Source: Latrodectus hesperus (lineage: Eukaryota; Arthropoda; Arachnida; Araneae; Theridiidae). Taken from it: a stretch of DNA of 64,000 nt. The DNA lies in the NCBI GenBank assembly GCA_037975125.1, contig CM075853.1, forward strand, positions 38,339,113 to 38,403,112, written 5' to 3'. The notes beneath the pieces were generated by a model that made no database searches, had not been told where the DNA came from, and worked only from the letters and a program-made list of their open reading frames with translations. Below, piece by piece: positions 1 to 14,542 of the stretch; within the stretch, counting starts at the first letter, position 1, and each line of letters begins with the position of its first letter. The position numbers and the translations under genes were made by a program.

Positions 1-2598
1 TCAAAAAAAAAAGAAAAGCAAGGAGATTGCATTTTGAATAAAGCAAGAAAAGCTGAAAGAAAAGTTAATTTTTCACCCATTTATAGTTTATCTGTTTGCA
101 TCTATCACAATTTATAACTTAATTAAAATTAAAGAAACATTAAATAATCTAAGGATTTGTGTGCATTTTTAAGTGTTACATTTTTAAAATATTGCATTCA
201 CAATAAAAAAATTAGTATTAAAGCATAGATATGTTTAAAATTCTTCTCTTAAAAACAAACAAGTTTTACAAGTTGTTACACTTTAGCGAAATCACTTATT
301 AAATTAACTCGAGTCTTTTTCTTAAGCAATCTGACGTGAATCAACCATCAATTCTCGTGCATCCTTCTTTATTCTAAGCACAAAGCAATTTTTATTCTAT
401 TTTCTCAAGAGATTTTATTTAAGTCACGTTTGTTTAATGGATCGGCACTCTTTAAAAATTTGCATACTTTGAAGAGTTTTGATAGACGGGCACAAACTCT
501 TATAAAAATTCTCCATTGTATTCAACTTTGTTCTTTGCTTTTATTTCAGTTTTAATATTTATCTCAATTTCAGAAGCTTTATTTTTTTTTCGACAAATTT
601 ATCCCGAAGATAAAATATTTGAATATGTTTCCTGGTTTAAAATACTATTTTGGTCCCTTCATTTGCATTGCCTTTCTTTCTGACTTATAATCTTTTGACA
701 GAATTGATGTCCCAATTCAAGCCATCAACTTTATGACATACATTCCAGAAATTAAAATAATATTATTTTGTAAGATTTCTCTGTTTTATCTCAAAGACAT
801 GCTTGGACACAACTCGTCGGTAAAACCACCACTCATCTAAAGGAAAGATGTGAATTGGTTTTGAGATCTAACCAAAGAATTTATAACTCCTTTGTATAGG
901 AAATAATATTAAAGTGAAAAGTGCCAACTCTGATGTCGATATGGTCATTTAGCCATAGTTTCAAATTAGGAAACATTGTTAGATTTTGCTTCGGAAGTTT
1001 TTTATTGATCATCTTATTTCCAAAAATTCCTTATAAACACCGAAATGAAAATACTTTTGCTTGATTTAAAGATTTATTCATTTTGAGAGATAATTGCTTA
1101 AGATTATAGCGAAATTATCTTTAATTTAAAATATAATTTTTTCTGGAAAAGAATCTTAATCAATAAAAGAGAAAAAAATTCTATTAAATTAATTTGAATC
1201 ATAATTTATGTATGCACGATAATAGTGACTGATTACTAGAGGCAAAAGTATTAAGACATAAAAGTTATCTGTTTCGACTGGTGTAAAATGCGCAAAATAG
1301 ACACAATTTATTCATATTTATTGGATTATTCCTACTATGAATAGAGAAAGTCTGACATTTTAAAAAATAACTTGTCTTAGAATTGAAAAATACAATCGGT
1401 TGATCTTGATCGTTTTCCATAACTGACACTAACTTTCATTTTCAACAAATCTCAATGTCAATGATTCAACAATACGAATACAAAAGTATATTAAAAAATA
1501 ATATAAATTCTATAAATATTATATTAAATAATAAAACTTCTTTTGAAAAATAAACAAACTGTTAACAACCATTTTGAAACTTAAAACAGTACGTTCACGT
1601 ATTGAATTAATGTGGAACAAGGTATGTATATTTAAATGTCTGTAAGTTGTTATTTTGTCATGAAAGCTCTGATCTTTCAGATATATTTGAAATATATAAA
1701 TAAAATTTATATAAATTTAAAAAATACTATTACCAAGCAATTGGGAACCATCAGTTGATAACTTCATTATTGAAATTTTTAATGATCATTTGCTGAATAT
1801 AGCTTGCTAAGTATGAACAATTATCATAGTATATAAATAAATTAGTTTCTAGGTTGTTCAAAAAATGGAATCATTGAAATTATCAACAATATATTGAGTG
1901 CGAATTTTCATTAATAGTTCTTGTAGCTAATATATGAAGTCCGAATGTTTTGAAAGAAATGATTGAGTAAAGTGATACAATGTGAAACCACGTCAAACTT
2001 TAATCTTCCAGAATATTAAAATAATTTTTAAACATGAATGAATAATTTCTGTGAACCAATGACGAAAATTTTTTTATATGTTCACTGCAATTTGCAAATA
2101 AAAATACGAATTATCTGTCAAAGAAATGTTCCCCGATCATTCACCATCAGTTTGTGATTCGAGTTAAGAGTTGCAAACAAAAGTCCATTGATTTAATTCG
2201 GTATTTATCTGTCATTCCTTTTATTTCCTTCAGTAAGGGATCACTAGAAAATAATTTATGATTTTTTGAACAATTTTAGCAGCTTAGAAGCCAACTTTTG
2301 AGCAATACATTGAATTTTATAACTTCCCAAGACATTGTTTTTCAAGTTCCCATAGACATTTCATTGTTCCCCAAGACATTTCTATTTTGTTTTGAAGGGA
2401 TTCTTCTTCAGCCATACATTTAGGCGATAAATGTTTAACCAATATCAAAGTTGTACATTGAAAGATCGTGATTTTCAAATTTTTGCATTATTTTTCATGT
2501 TTTTTTTTTCAGAAATTAAACTTTTTTAGAATCTTTTGCAGCTTGAACGTTTTTATAAAGCTTCTGAAGCCGAATATTTTTTTATAAAACAACAATGT

Positions 2599-2601
<3 letters not shown>
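1..2601. other. AT-rich DNA without recognisable features
   Basis: No open frame, repeat structure or RNA gene that I can support. Confidence 0.6.

Positions 2602-2677
<76 letters not shown>
2602..2677. repeat. (TA)n microsatellite, 76 bp
   Basis: Uninterrupted TA dinucleotide repeat. Confidence 0.98.
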
Positions 2678-2680
<3 letters not shown>

Positions 2681-3531
2681 GTTATCTTATTACAATATTG
2701 CCATATTTGAAAGAGTAAATTTTAAAACTTTTATTGGAATATATGAATTTTATATAATTATACATTATAAAGTTTTGTATAATTATGAGAATATTACACA
2801 ATTATCAATATAAAATAATCGTAATAACTAGTTCAAATATTTTTGTTAACGCTTAAATGTCCTGCGCAATTCTTATTCTTAATGAATCATATAACAAATT
2901 CTCAAATGTATAAATGTCAATTACAATTCCCTTTCAAGTTAATTATCTTATTATAAAATAATTTATATGATTAATTTCTTACCATTATCTTTTAACTTGT
3001 ACATCAATGATTTATTATGTTAAGTAACACAATATTATATTCATATTGTTTTTCCATCTTTTCTAGTTAATGTTCACATAAGAGTATAATATAAAAAGAA
3101 TTCACTCGCGACAAAGAAAATGCTGACACACTGCAATTTAAATTTAAGTACTTAAAATTTTTAATCTATTATAATGAAACATTTTTTACTAAAACCTTTA
3201 TATTCATCAAAAAGACCTAATATATACATTAATTAAAAAAATTTGAATACTCATTTCACAGACAGTATCATAAATCAGTTTGTGAATTTCAGAGAAAAGA
3301 AACAGAATATGAAAAAATGGTTTGAAAGATTTTTCAATTGTTTGTTATTTTGAATACAGTGTATATATAATGATATATGTGAGAATGAATATGAATATAT
3401 ATATATAATAATTAATGAATATGTAAATATCACCAACACAAGCTGTAGTGTATCCTTGAACCATGCTCAAACGACAAAATCTACTCATGCACAGAAAATG
3501 TCACTATATACCACACAAACGGATGTATATT
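2678..3531. other. AT-rich DNA without recognisable features
   Basis: Only short TA-rich runs; no gene visible. Confidence 0.6.
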
Positions 3532-4205
3532 TATGGACAATCTCAACATGGAAGTTTATGATTTTATTAAGAAAAAGTAAAACGAGGTTTATTTTTCTAC
3601 AAGTAAGTATTCATAACCATAAACCTTGTGCAACACAGTAAAGAAATATGATACTATGAAACACACCATGAAAAATAATGAATTGGATAACAATAAAGTT
3701 CCAGCGAATAACTTATTTCTCAGTTTTGAAAAAACTGACAAATTCACTTAAATTTAATTTTTAAGATTCCAATTAATCAGTCGGTTTTCTCTTCTCATCA
3801 AGAATTTACCAAAGCATACTAACTTAAGGAATACGAGTTAAGATTTTTTTCCTCAGATAAATACTACTAGCAGAAATACAATTTGATAAATGCTGCGAGA
3901 TTTTGTTGCAATAAACTCCAAAAAGTTTCTCCAATCCACTTTAACGACGGTTAACATCTTGAGCAATATTGCAAAGAAAAACATGTAATTTAGATTATTT
4001 TATATCGTAATCAAACGAAGTAACAACCATAAATCGAAAAATTAAGACTATAATCTACACTTCTCTTTTTATCAATTTTTGTAAATTTTGAGTTCTATTT
4101 TTAAATTTTGTCTTCTATCTGATCTACTTTCTGTTACAACAGAGAAAAAAATTGCAATACTAATTCGATTGTTCCTAGATTGATTCAAAGAATCTTCATT
4201 TTAAA
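3532..4205. repeat. Dispersed 670-bp repeat, copy A
   Basis: Begins tatggacaatctcaacatgg and runs for 674 bp to gattcaaagaatcttcat and ttttaaa. It is collinear with copy B at 8975-9645, with scattered substitutions and small indels (estimated 5-7 percent by eye). It has no open frame of note, no obvious terminal inverted repeats and no flanking duplication. The family is unidentified. Confidence 0.9.
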
Positions 4206-7200
4206 GTTCAGTATCTTATCGCCTCATGCAAATTTTTACTTTCAGTCATCACACGGCACTTATCTAAAAAATTTTTACTTTGACTTAAATTTCAGAACTT
4301 TTGCAAAACATTTTTTCAATTTATCAGTTTGTTTTGTTTTATTTCAAAACAACTCATTATATTTATAGCTTTTTAATCCTTTTAGTCGTAAATGCATATT
4401 TCTATCTGATATAGAGTTTCAAATTAAGTAAAATTTTGTGCAACATAAACAAACTTTTGTGTGTTAATTAAAAATAAACATTTTATTAATAAAATATAAT
4501 CTCTAAGACCCTTATAGTGATATTTAGCAAAACTTTCCTCTCGTGTTTATATTTAACACTGAGAAATTGTAATTCGCCTATTTAGCAATTTTTAAATTTC
4601 ATTTACTATTTCTAGTAATCTATACCACCATTAACATCGTTCATTAAGCTTAGTACATTTCCAGATAAATATTTTCATGAAAATTTTAGAAAGCATTCAT
4701 ATATTTGTATTGTAAAGTACTGCTTAGCTAATAAAATCCTACCTTTAATAAAAATTAACAAAACTGCATATAGATAATTATCATGATAACTTAAATCTTT
4801 TGTTATGTAGTGTATTATCTTGTACACTTAAATCTTGTTATATATCTTATATTGCATAAATTTCTAAATTTAATTTAACATGTGCTTGGCACAATTTGTC
4901 CTAGGCAGGACCTTGTGTTATTAAACATCACACAACCAATCTCTATAACTTAGAAATTGATTTTTTAACAAATTTAACAATTTGCAAAGTTAAAATTTGT
5001 TTTTCCTCTCGTAATGTAATCTGTGATTTTTTTTTGGCATTTTTCCTTATATATATATTGTTTTATACATAGGATTTAAAATAATGTGTAACGTTCTACC
5101 ATGAAAATAACAAGAATAATACGTAATACTTAAAAAATGATAAGGATAACTGATAGTATGATACATGCCATATTGTCCAGCTATTTAATTTGCAGAAAGG
5201 GTAAAAAAATATTCCGAAAGAAATTACATTATAAACGATGAATAGGAATTATTCTATTTCAGTTTCTAAAGAATATATTTTTGCATAAACAATGAACAGA
5301 AAACAGTGAATATAGAAACTTGATAAAAACAAAAGAAGCTAACAATCACGTAATTATTGGCAATTTAAAAATTCTATTGATGTGCTGAAATAAATGTAAG
5401 GAAAATATTTCACAGATATTAATTTAAGTTAATAAAATGTTGCTAAGTGAAGTTTAATTGCATTTTGCATTGTGAATATTTTTTTAAATATCGCTTTAAT
5501 CATACATTATTTAAGGAAAGTATTTTGTAATCAAAAGTTTTTCTTAAATATTCACTTAAATTTGTAATCTAAAAATGGCAAAAAGTAGTTAAATTTTGAA
5601 GTTAATTAATTTGTAAATATGCAAATAAAAATAAAATATACTTGAGAGGACAATCTGATAAAGATGAGTTTTTTCAAAAATAAGAAATTAAAGAATCATC
5701 AAGTTTTTGAAGAAGAAATCTCTCTCTCTAATTTTGTTTGATTTAAAAAATTTAGAGGTAAGTACTGCAGTGTACTTGTTTCAAAACTACCACAATAATA
5801 TTTATTTTAAGTAAGTTTAAAATGGATTATAAGTCATTTGTAAAAATTACGATAATCTTAATTTTTATTAAAACGTTATTGAAATTACTTATAATTTATG
5901 TTTTTGTTATTCTCTATCCCTTTTAATAATTATGATTTCGACTTTTTGAAATTTTTCTTAATAGAGAATAATATAAAACTCCAAAATTGTGTATGAGATA
6001 ATCCTGTTTTGTAAAACATTAAATGAAAATATTGGTTTAAATGATTATATATTATAATATGCCTATATATTAACTAGTTCTATTAATAAATCTGTTATTC
6101 AACTTTTAATCATACTATTATTAGGAAATCTTGGGAAAAAAGATAATTTAGAAAACTTTATTTAAAATCGCGTATAAAGGAGATATTATTCAATAAGTAT
6201 AAGTCATAATATAATAATAGAACATAATCCTGTATTTATATATTTAAAATAATGAGATTAATTCTATAAGGAGATATATATTATAAGGTTTAAATAAACT
6301 CTCTATATATCCCCTTAAGAAAACATTTTTCATTAATATCAAACAACGTGAAAGTTTATAATAATTTATACAATAACAGAAATATTGAAATATGTAACCA
6401 ATTAATCTTAATGAAATATATTTATCTATGAAATTAACTATTTGCCTTTCATTTATATTGTTTTCTGTCTCTTAAATATATCTATAAATGTATATGTTTT
6501 TACAATGTTATGTTTAATTAAATTATCTTTAAAAGGTAAGTGACTTGTGAAATTATACATTTCTTGCTTCTTGAATATATTTAATTTTAACTTGAGAAAA
6601 GTTATCATTCTAATTTGTTATGATTACTTATAACTTCTTGTAATCAAAGTATAGATGGTTTATAAATTATCATGGTTATTGAAATTTATTTTTAAATATT
6701 TTTAAACGAGCTCATAAATATTACACTTACGATTGTAAATACATATTTTGAAATTTTTCTTTAATTTTTACATAACGCACCCCAATATATTAATAAAAAT
6801 TTTTCATTTTTAAGTATTTCTGAAGTTCCTTTTTCTGTTATTTTACCTTAATTTCATTATCTTATTTCATGTGTTAACAAACTTAAGTAATGACCTATAA
6901 ACGTATATTAAAACTATCCTATGTAATTTTATTTTGTGCGTAAATTTAACGAGACATTTTGAGTTCAAATGAAGTTTTACTATATATTCTTTCAAATTGA
7001 ATTTTCAATTTATAGAAATGATGATTTTTTACTCTTTATTATTATTACAAACCTAAGTTAGAATGAACATACAATTTTAATTGGAATGTTTCACAGTCGC
7101 AATATTCAGAATATATGCAAACAAAATTTTCAATTTTCCGTAAAAACAATAGCCTTATTTTGATTTTAAAATGCTCATTGTATCACACACATGTCAAACA

Positions 7201-7958
7201 ACTTTTAAAACTATACAAAAAATATTTCTTAATTAATAATGTAAGTATTTTTGCTTATATTTCTTTATATTTTAAAAATAACACTTAATGTTGAACTTTG
7301 TAAAACTCTAAGGTTTCAATTCTCAAATTCCTAATATATTATGATGAACCCAAATAAATAGAACTTCAAATGAAAAAAGTTTCAAATTATGAAATTAAGT
7401 ACATATATTTTGAAATGTCATAATTAAGGCAAGTAAAATCACGAGAAGAAATATTTTTATAAATATTCTAAAAGGTTGACAATTATTAATGAAGTGGAAT
7501 TTAACGATTACATTTAAAGAAATGAAGAATCAAGTCATAAAAGAAAAGAAACGATAAGAACAAAAATTAAATTTTCTGTTTATTGATTAATGGTTGTAAA
7601 ATTAAATTTTAATTGCTTAACACATTTGGAACATTTGCTTTAATTTTGCTGCAGATTTTTTTTTTTGCTACTCTTTCAACTAGGGAAAATTATTTTACAG
7701 CTAATCTGTAGAATCAATGAATTATCAAAATGAATGATTTTATGACTTGTATATATATTGTTAAAATAAAATCAAAATAACAATAGAAAGAAAAAAATAA
7801 TAAACCAAACCTTTTTCTAAATCGATCGAAAAGATGTATCGCAGAATTCATATTTTAATATTAAGAAATATATAACTCAAAAGTTATTGTTAGACATTTT
7901 AATTTTCCAAAAAATTCATCTTTAATTTTTAATTTTGGCATTTCGTATGCGAAATAAG

Positions 7959-7960
<2 letters not shown>
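4206..7960. other. AT-rich DNA without recognisable features
   Basis: No gene or repeat element recognised. Confidence 0.6.

Positions 7961-8052
<92 letters not shown>
7961..8052. repeat. (TA)n microsatellite, 92 bp
   Basis: Uninterrupted TA dinucleotide repeat. Confidence 0.98.
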
Positions 8053-8055
<3 letters not shown>

Positions 8056-8842
8056 CATTACTTTTTCTGAACAATAGCCCAATAAAAATAATCAAGAAAT
8101 AGGATCTTTTCATTTTCTTCCTCTTTTCATCTTTTCGAAACAATAAGATGCTTCAAATTATTTTTATTTGTATGTGTACAGTTATATATAATGTTAAATA
8201 TTTATTCCAAAATAAATACATGTGTATGTCATATTAGATTCTAATAACTTTTTATTTATTATTAAAATTACTATTTATACGACTAATTTTAATTTCCAAA
8301 AATCGAGCTCAGAAACTTTTCGTCATATTTATACTTTTGTGCTCTAAAAAAACTAATTTTCTACTAAAGATTTTTCTGATAAAAGTGTTACCAACTGAGT
8401 GGTCAGTACATAAAAATTAATTAAAAAAATGTCAGTGTGTTTGCGAGACATGTATTATAGACGTTTTTTTGAGAAGAAGAAATCAATTATTTAATCGGAT
8501 TTCGAGATGTCAAATTTATCGATTTGTTTTATTTTGTCAATTATACCTTTAACATAATCTCATATTTTCCTCTGTACACAAAAATAATAGCACATAATAA
8601 AATCACTTAGTGTCTTATGTGGGTTTTTCAAAAGTTTTAAGAGAAGGTGAAGTCACTTTATTGTTGAATCTTTTTAATCTCGCAAGTTTGAATTTGAAAT
8701 CAAAATTTAAAAATCACTTGAATCAAAGAGTAGGGGAGAAAGAATATTCATACAGAAACCTGATTTAGATACATTACTGTGACATGACAACTTGATTTGA
8801 AAAACAAATTTATATAAATCAAGGAAAATACAATAACTTTAG

Positions 8843-8911
8843 AAAATTTTGTAATATATTATGAAAATATTTAAAACTAGTCATGTATATAACTAAAACT
8901 AAATTATTCCG

Positions 8912-8914
<3 letters not shown>
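8843..8914 (+). repeat. 72-bp direct repeat, left copy
   Basis: aaaattttgtaatatattat... ending aaattattccgatt; repeated at 9643-9715. Runs into a (TA)n tract. Confidence 0.9.

Positions 8915-8915
<1 letters not shown>

Positions 8916-8974
<59 letters not shown>
8916..8974. repeat. (TA)n microsatellite adjoining repeat copy B
   Basis: TA repeat with a single interrupting C at 8960; lies between the 72-bp repeat and copy B. Confidence 0.97.
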
Positions 8975-9645
8975 TATGGACAATCTCAACATGGAAGTTT
9001 ATGATTTTATTAAGAAAAAGTAAAACGAGGTTTATTTTTCTACCAGTAGGCATTCATAACCTTAAATCTTGTGCAGCACAGTAAAGAAATATGATACTAT
9101 GAAACACACCATGAAAAATAATGAATTGGATAACAATAAGATTCCGGCAAATAACTTATTTCTTGGTTTTGAAAAAAGCCGACAAATTCACTCAAGTTTA
9201 ATTTTTAAGACTCCAATTAATCAGTAAGCTTTCTCTTCTCATCAAGAGTTTGCCAAAGCATACTAACTTAAGGAATACGAGTTAAGATTTTTTTCCTCAG
9301 ATAAATACTACTAGCAGAGATACAATTTGATAAATGCTGCGAGATTTTGTTCCAATAAATTCCAAAAAGTTTCTCCAATCCACTTTAACGACGGTTAACA
9401 TCTTGAGCAATATTGCAAAGAAAATGTAACTTAAATTATTTTATATCGTAATCAAACAAAGTAACAACCATAAATCGAAAAAGGAAAACTATAATCTACA
9501 GTTTTCTTTTTATCAATTTTTGTAAATTTTAAGTTCTATTTTTAAATTTTGTCTTCTATCTGATCTATTTTCTGTTACAACAGAGAAAAAATTGCAATAC
9601 TAATTTGATTGTTCCCAGATTGATTCAAAGAATCATCATTTTAAA
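8975..9645. repeat. Dispersed 670-bp repeat, copy B, bracketed by 72-bp direct repeats
   Basis: The same unit as copy A. It starts immediately after a (TA)n tract and ends where a second copy of the 72-bp flank begins (8843-8914 and 9643-9715, which differ at about three positions). Each flank copy is followed by a (TA)n tract. Confidence 0.9.
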
Positions 9646-9715
9646 ATTTTCGTAACATATTATGAAAATATTTAAAACTAGTCATGTATATAACTAAAAC
9701 TAAATTATTCCGATT
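9643..9715 (+). repeat. 72-bp direct repeat, right copy
   Basis: Second copy of the 8843-8914 sequence, with one extra base and two substitutions. Also runs into a (TA)n tract. Confidence 0.9.
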
Positions 9716-9718
9716 ATG

Positions 9719-9850
<132 letters not shown>

Positions 9851-11094
9851 GTTGAAATATTCCTGGTTCATCATTTTTTTTGTTTCGCGATAAATGTTGT
9901 ATCTTTAACGACTTCAATACTTTCAAAGAATGGAATAAAATTTTAGGATTAATTTTCCTATTAAAGAATTATATTTTATACTTCAAATGAATAATTTAAT
10001 ATTTTAAAATTATAGGGACTTTATATGAATTTATTTCAGCTGTTAAGAAAAAGTAGTAGGAAATTACAGAGATTATTAATTTATCAATTATTTGCCTCCC
10101 TGTAGTTTTCAACTGATGTGGTAAAAAAATTTTAAAAATATAAAATAAAATTTTAAAAGTTAGTTCTTAAGTATTTATTAATTTATACTACAATATTAAA
10201 AAATAATTACATTCAAGAAAAGAAGGAAAATCGTTCAAATATATTTTAATTTTAATTGAAATATCAAAATAAAGAATTTAAAAGAATTCAGTGTCTTATG
10301 TGTAGTATTTCATTTCTTTGTATTTAAGTTTAATATCATTAGTATATAAATAATTTGTATAAAACTATCTTCTATTATAAATAAAGGTAATTTAATTTTA
10401 TTGATACTTTTATGTTGTTTATCGTATCTATAGCTTATATTTGAAATTTTATGATGGAAATTATATTTGAAATCTACAATAAAACGCAATATTATTGTCT
10501 TGTGCAGTATTTAAATTAATTATCTTGTGTGATGTTCAAGAACTTTAACTTGCGAATAATAATAAAATAACTATTGATTGTTTTTCGTGTTATTTGGTAG
10601 AATAATCTTGTTAAAAATATTAAATTAATCGGTGTATTTACGAAAAAAATTTCCGTGTTTAAATGAATAACTTCTTTTTCTAATAATTAAAATGTTAAAT
10701 AGTTTAACAAGTATAATGAATATACTGAAATGTTTAATTATCATTTCCTATTTCAGAAAACATAGTAATATTTTTAAATAATATTCTTGTGCAACACTAC
10801 ATAATCTAAGTAAAAACAAATTATAAATAACATGATAATAAAATTCAACTTTAAAAACTTAAATTTCAACCTTTTTTTTACTCAATTAGAAAAAAATTGC
10901 ATTTATAGCTACAAAACATATATTTGAAACTAACTTACCTTTACATCAAGGAGATAATTTAACTGCTAATTACAGTTGACAAAGTGGAAATCTTTTATTA
11001 AAGTTTTCAAAGTAAAAAATAAATGGGTAATGTCGTTTAATAACAGCAATATTAAAATAATGACGAAAATTTAATGGTTTTAGAAGCTAAGAAA
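9851..11094. other. AT-rich DNA without recognisable features
   Basis: No gene or repeat element recognised. Confidence 0.6.
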
Positions 11095-11320
11095 GTAAAT
11101 GCAACAAGCTCCTAAACTTGATGGAAGTCCGGATCCAGACAGTTTGGAAAGTTCGGGGGTAAACGAGGGACCTAACCTTTCCGGAGAATCTGAAACCTGC
11201 GATGGTCGGGATTAGTGTTGAGGCTTTATTGACTGTTTCGGATGGTTGTGGGGGTAGTGTCATAGATGGCGTGACAGCCGCTTCTAGTTGACGAGAATTT
11301 AAGACTTTATTTATTTCGTG
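11095..11320 (+). other. Unexplained GC-rich island with a 38-codon open frame
   Basis: About half GC in DNA that is otherwise near three-quarters AT. It includes ATG at 11099 followed by 38 codons (MQQAPKLDGSPDPDSLESSG...) to TAG, preceded by an in-frame TAA. The product is polar and acidic, with no family I recognise. The island also contains tagatggcgtgacagcc (about 11264). It may be a lost exon, a repeat fragment or a regulatory element. Confidence 0.35.
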
Positions 11321-11617
11321 GCAACGACATAAATGTTCTCTTTAAGGAATCGGGGAGAATACTTTGCTAGAATTGCATTTGATTCCACAAATTCAGGCTC
11401 AATCGTTGGAATTCCTTTGAAATTCAGTGACTCAAATTATTGATTATAGTAAATAAGTTATAAAAATATGAGTTTTTTTTTTCAAATAAAACACATATGC
11501 AAAAAGTGTTGCACAAATTAAATACGGATTAATATTTTTGTATAAGTGAATTGCTTTCACTGCATTAATTTTAAATAACAATTTTTTTTTTGGTAATTTC
11601 ATATAATCATTATATAC

Positions 11618-11620
<3 letters not shown>

Positions 11621-11706
<86 letters not shown>
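11621..11706. repeat. (TA)n microsatellite, 86 bp
   Basis: Uninterrupted TA repeat. Confidence 0.98.
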
Positions 11707-11708
<2 letters not shown>

Positions 11709-12602
11709 TTCATTATTCATCCTATACTAAGTAGCAGTAACATAATTTTTAACATTAGTTTTGTTTTAATTTTTAAAAATACGCATATAAATATACGTCA
11801 TTAAAAGATTTTATTATTATATTTTAAATTTATTTAAATTTTTTTCATTCTAAATGCAGTATTATAAAATACATAAAATATGATATAGAATATTAAACAT
11901 ATTATATAATAAATTATGCATATTATTTCTAATTAACTTACGAGTATAATATTTTTTTAATATATTCTTATCGTAATTTTTTTAATTAAAGCAATAATTA
12001 CCAATTAAATATCTACGTATCGTTATCATACGAGAGAAGAAGTGAGAAAGAATTTAACTTTGACTTTATCCAAAACACGATAGCTTTATTTATAATCTTG
12101 ATATATATAGTTCATAAATAATTTCAATAGAAAACGTATGAGCACAGACATTATTTTCTATTGAATTTAACAAATGCTTCGAACAATGATTCTCAACCAC
12201 TGTACCTTGACACTTTTGTGTGCCACCAAATTTTAGAAAAGTATACAGTAAGACTATAATGCTTTTTTTTTTTATTACGAGTCAAGTGATGAACGTACTT
12301 GTTGTTTTTGTAGTATTATATTATATTAATTTATATTCAACATCATTATCATAAGCTATTTTACACAATTTACTATAGGTAAATAAACAACTTTTAGACA
12401 TGTCTTTTTCTTTGGGTATCGCCAAATTTTGAAATCGCTAAAAGTATTTCGCGACAAAGGAAAGGCTCAGAACTTTTCTCAGCAGTTTAATGAATTTCCG
12501 GGCGATGGAAATATATTCGTAAGTTAGAAAAATTAAATCTTTGTTTTTATAACTTATAAATGAAAAATTAAAAATGTCATTTACAGAAGTGAATATTTGA
12601 AT

Positions 12603-12672
12603 CTAGAATAAGGGCAATATTTTTTTGTCTCTAGAATAAGGACACTTTTTTTTTACTCTAGAATAAGGACAC
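12603..12672 (+). repeat. Short tandem repeat, three units of about 27 bp
   Basis: ctagaataagg recurs at 12603, 12631 and 12658, each followed by a few bases; T-rich spacers follow the first two units. Confidence 0.85.
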
Positions 12673-14484
12673 ATATTTGCTTTCATTTGTAAGTGAAAAT
12701 TTTTAACTATTTTGAAGAATTTAAGAAAAATAATTAGGCAGTTAATATAATGCATGTAAATTGAATACTCAAGAAGAGAGGTAATGATAACAAATATATC
12801 CAGAGAATGAAATGGTTATAATTAAATTGAAACATTTAAAATCCACTTGAATTCAGCATGTATTAACGAAATCTTGTCATTAAAATTTTTTGACATTAAA
12901 AAGAATTCATAATCAAATGGCACTTCCCATTAGATTTTATGTAAATTGAATATTTACATTAAATTAACTTCATTGGAAGTAGAAAGTTTTTCTACTTGCT
13001 CTTTTCTATGTTGTTAATATAGCCTCTACAGAAAAAATTTTTGCTGATGAAATATAACTTCAATGAAAACAATACCAATAAATCTGAAATAGTTATGGAT
13101 TTATAATACTTTTTGGGAAGGGAATGGTAACCCTTTTACAAAGAAACTATCAATAAAATTTTTATTGTTTTAATTGATAAAGCTTCAAATTTGCCATTTT
13201 TATAATCAAATATTTGAACACGAGAATCCTTTACACTGTTTTCTTTAGTCTAATAATGACTGAATAAAACTAAAATGTATATAAAAACCAAATTGTAGAA
13301 AAATGGCAAACTCAAGTCTCATAAAAATTTCTTGATTCAGTATTCCGTTCTAGTGTGACCAGAATAACGTTCGGAATTCACAATGAATTGGATGAGGTGT
13401 AATTTTCCTCAGAAGCAATGTTAAATATGCAGCAAAGGTCTTCTGTTAGTACAGTGTCCGTTTAAGAATTTTCATTAATGTGTATGATTTATTCTTTCAT
13501 CTCTAACATCTATAAAGCTCTGTGTTTGAAACATTACTTAATGTGTATCGCATATTAGATATAAAAAAATAAAAATAAAAAAACGTCAGTATCATAAAAA
13601 AAAATATTGTTAAAGATAATTCAAAATGGAAAAGTACTTTTAAAGATAATTTCATTTTTATACTTAAATTTATCACTATAATCTGTGAAAAAGTGTTCAG
13701 TAGTTCACAATAAATATGAAAAAAAATGCATTTTTTTTTTTTAACAAATAATAATATTTCTTTAAGGTAATTGTTTTTTGGTAAATTCTTTTTTAATTTC
13801 TTTCGATATTTTTTTCATTTGAAATGCACAATCATTACATTTTAATTTTGATTATTTTTAAGTTTAAGCACACATCTCAAATAATGCATTTTATATCCTT
13901 AATTCTGGATTGTACGAAATAATTTTATAATTTTTTTTACTATCAGTATTTACGAAAGTCGACTATCATTGGAATTGCTTGCAAAATGCCTCACACCTGT
14001 GGTACTTTGAAATTTTAGGTAACCTGGTACACATGTTTCTAAATATATCCTTAATTTTAATGGTAATAAATTGTTAATTTTATAAATTATTCCATTCAGA
14101 GAAAATACTAGCAAACATTGACGGAATATTTTTGTAGTTAGAATTTATATTTTGAGTCGAATCATTAAAAACAATTTTATCAATTTGATATATTTCTTGT
14201 ATCAATATTTTTCATTTTATTAAAATGTAGTATATTAACTTTAAAGTAGCTTCGTGAAGCTGAAATGACCTTTATGTAATGTATTGTTCAAAACTCTTAT
14301 ATTACAGATATAAAATATGTTTCATCAAAAACAAATATATATTTCATTTGTAATGTATATTACGGAGCACACAAAACAGTCCTCAGAGTTCAAACATTGA
14401 ATTCGGAACACGAAATGAAGGTAATTTATAATTATTAATTTTCGTTGAAAATTTTTTCATTTATACTAATTGAGTTTGAATTGA

Positions 14485-14542
14485 TGTACCTTATATGTAA
14501 TATTTTATTATGTATGTATGTACCTTATGTAATATTTTATTA
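14485..14542 (+). repeat. Tandem duplication of about 25 bp
   Basis: tgtaccttatatgtaatatt is repeated as tgtaccttatgtaatatttt, separated by tgtatgta. Confidence 0.75.
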
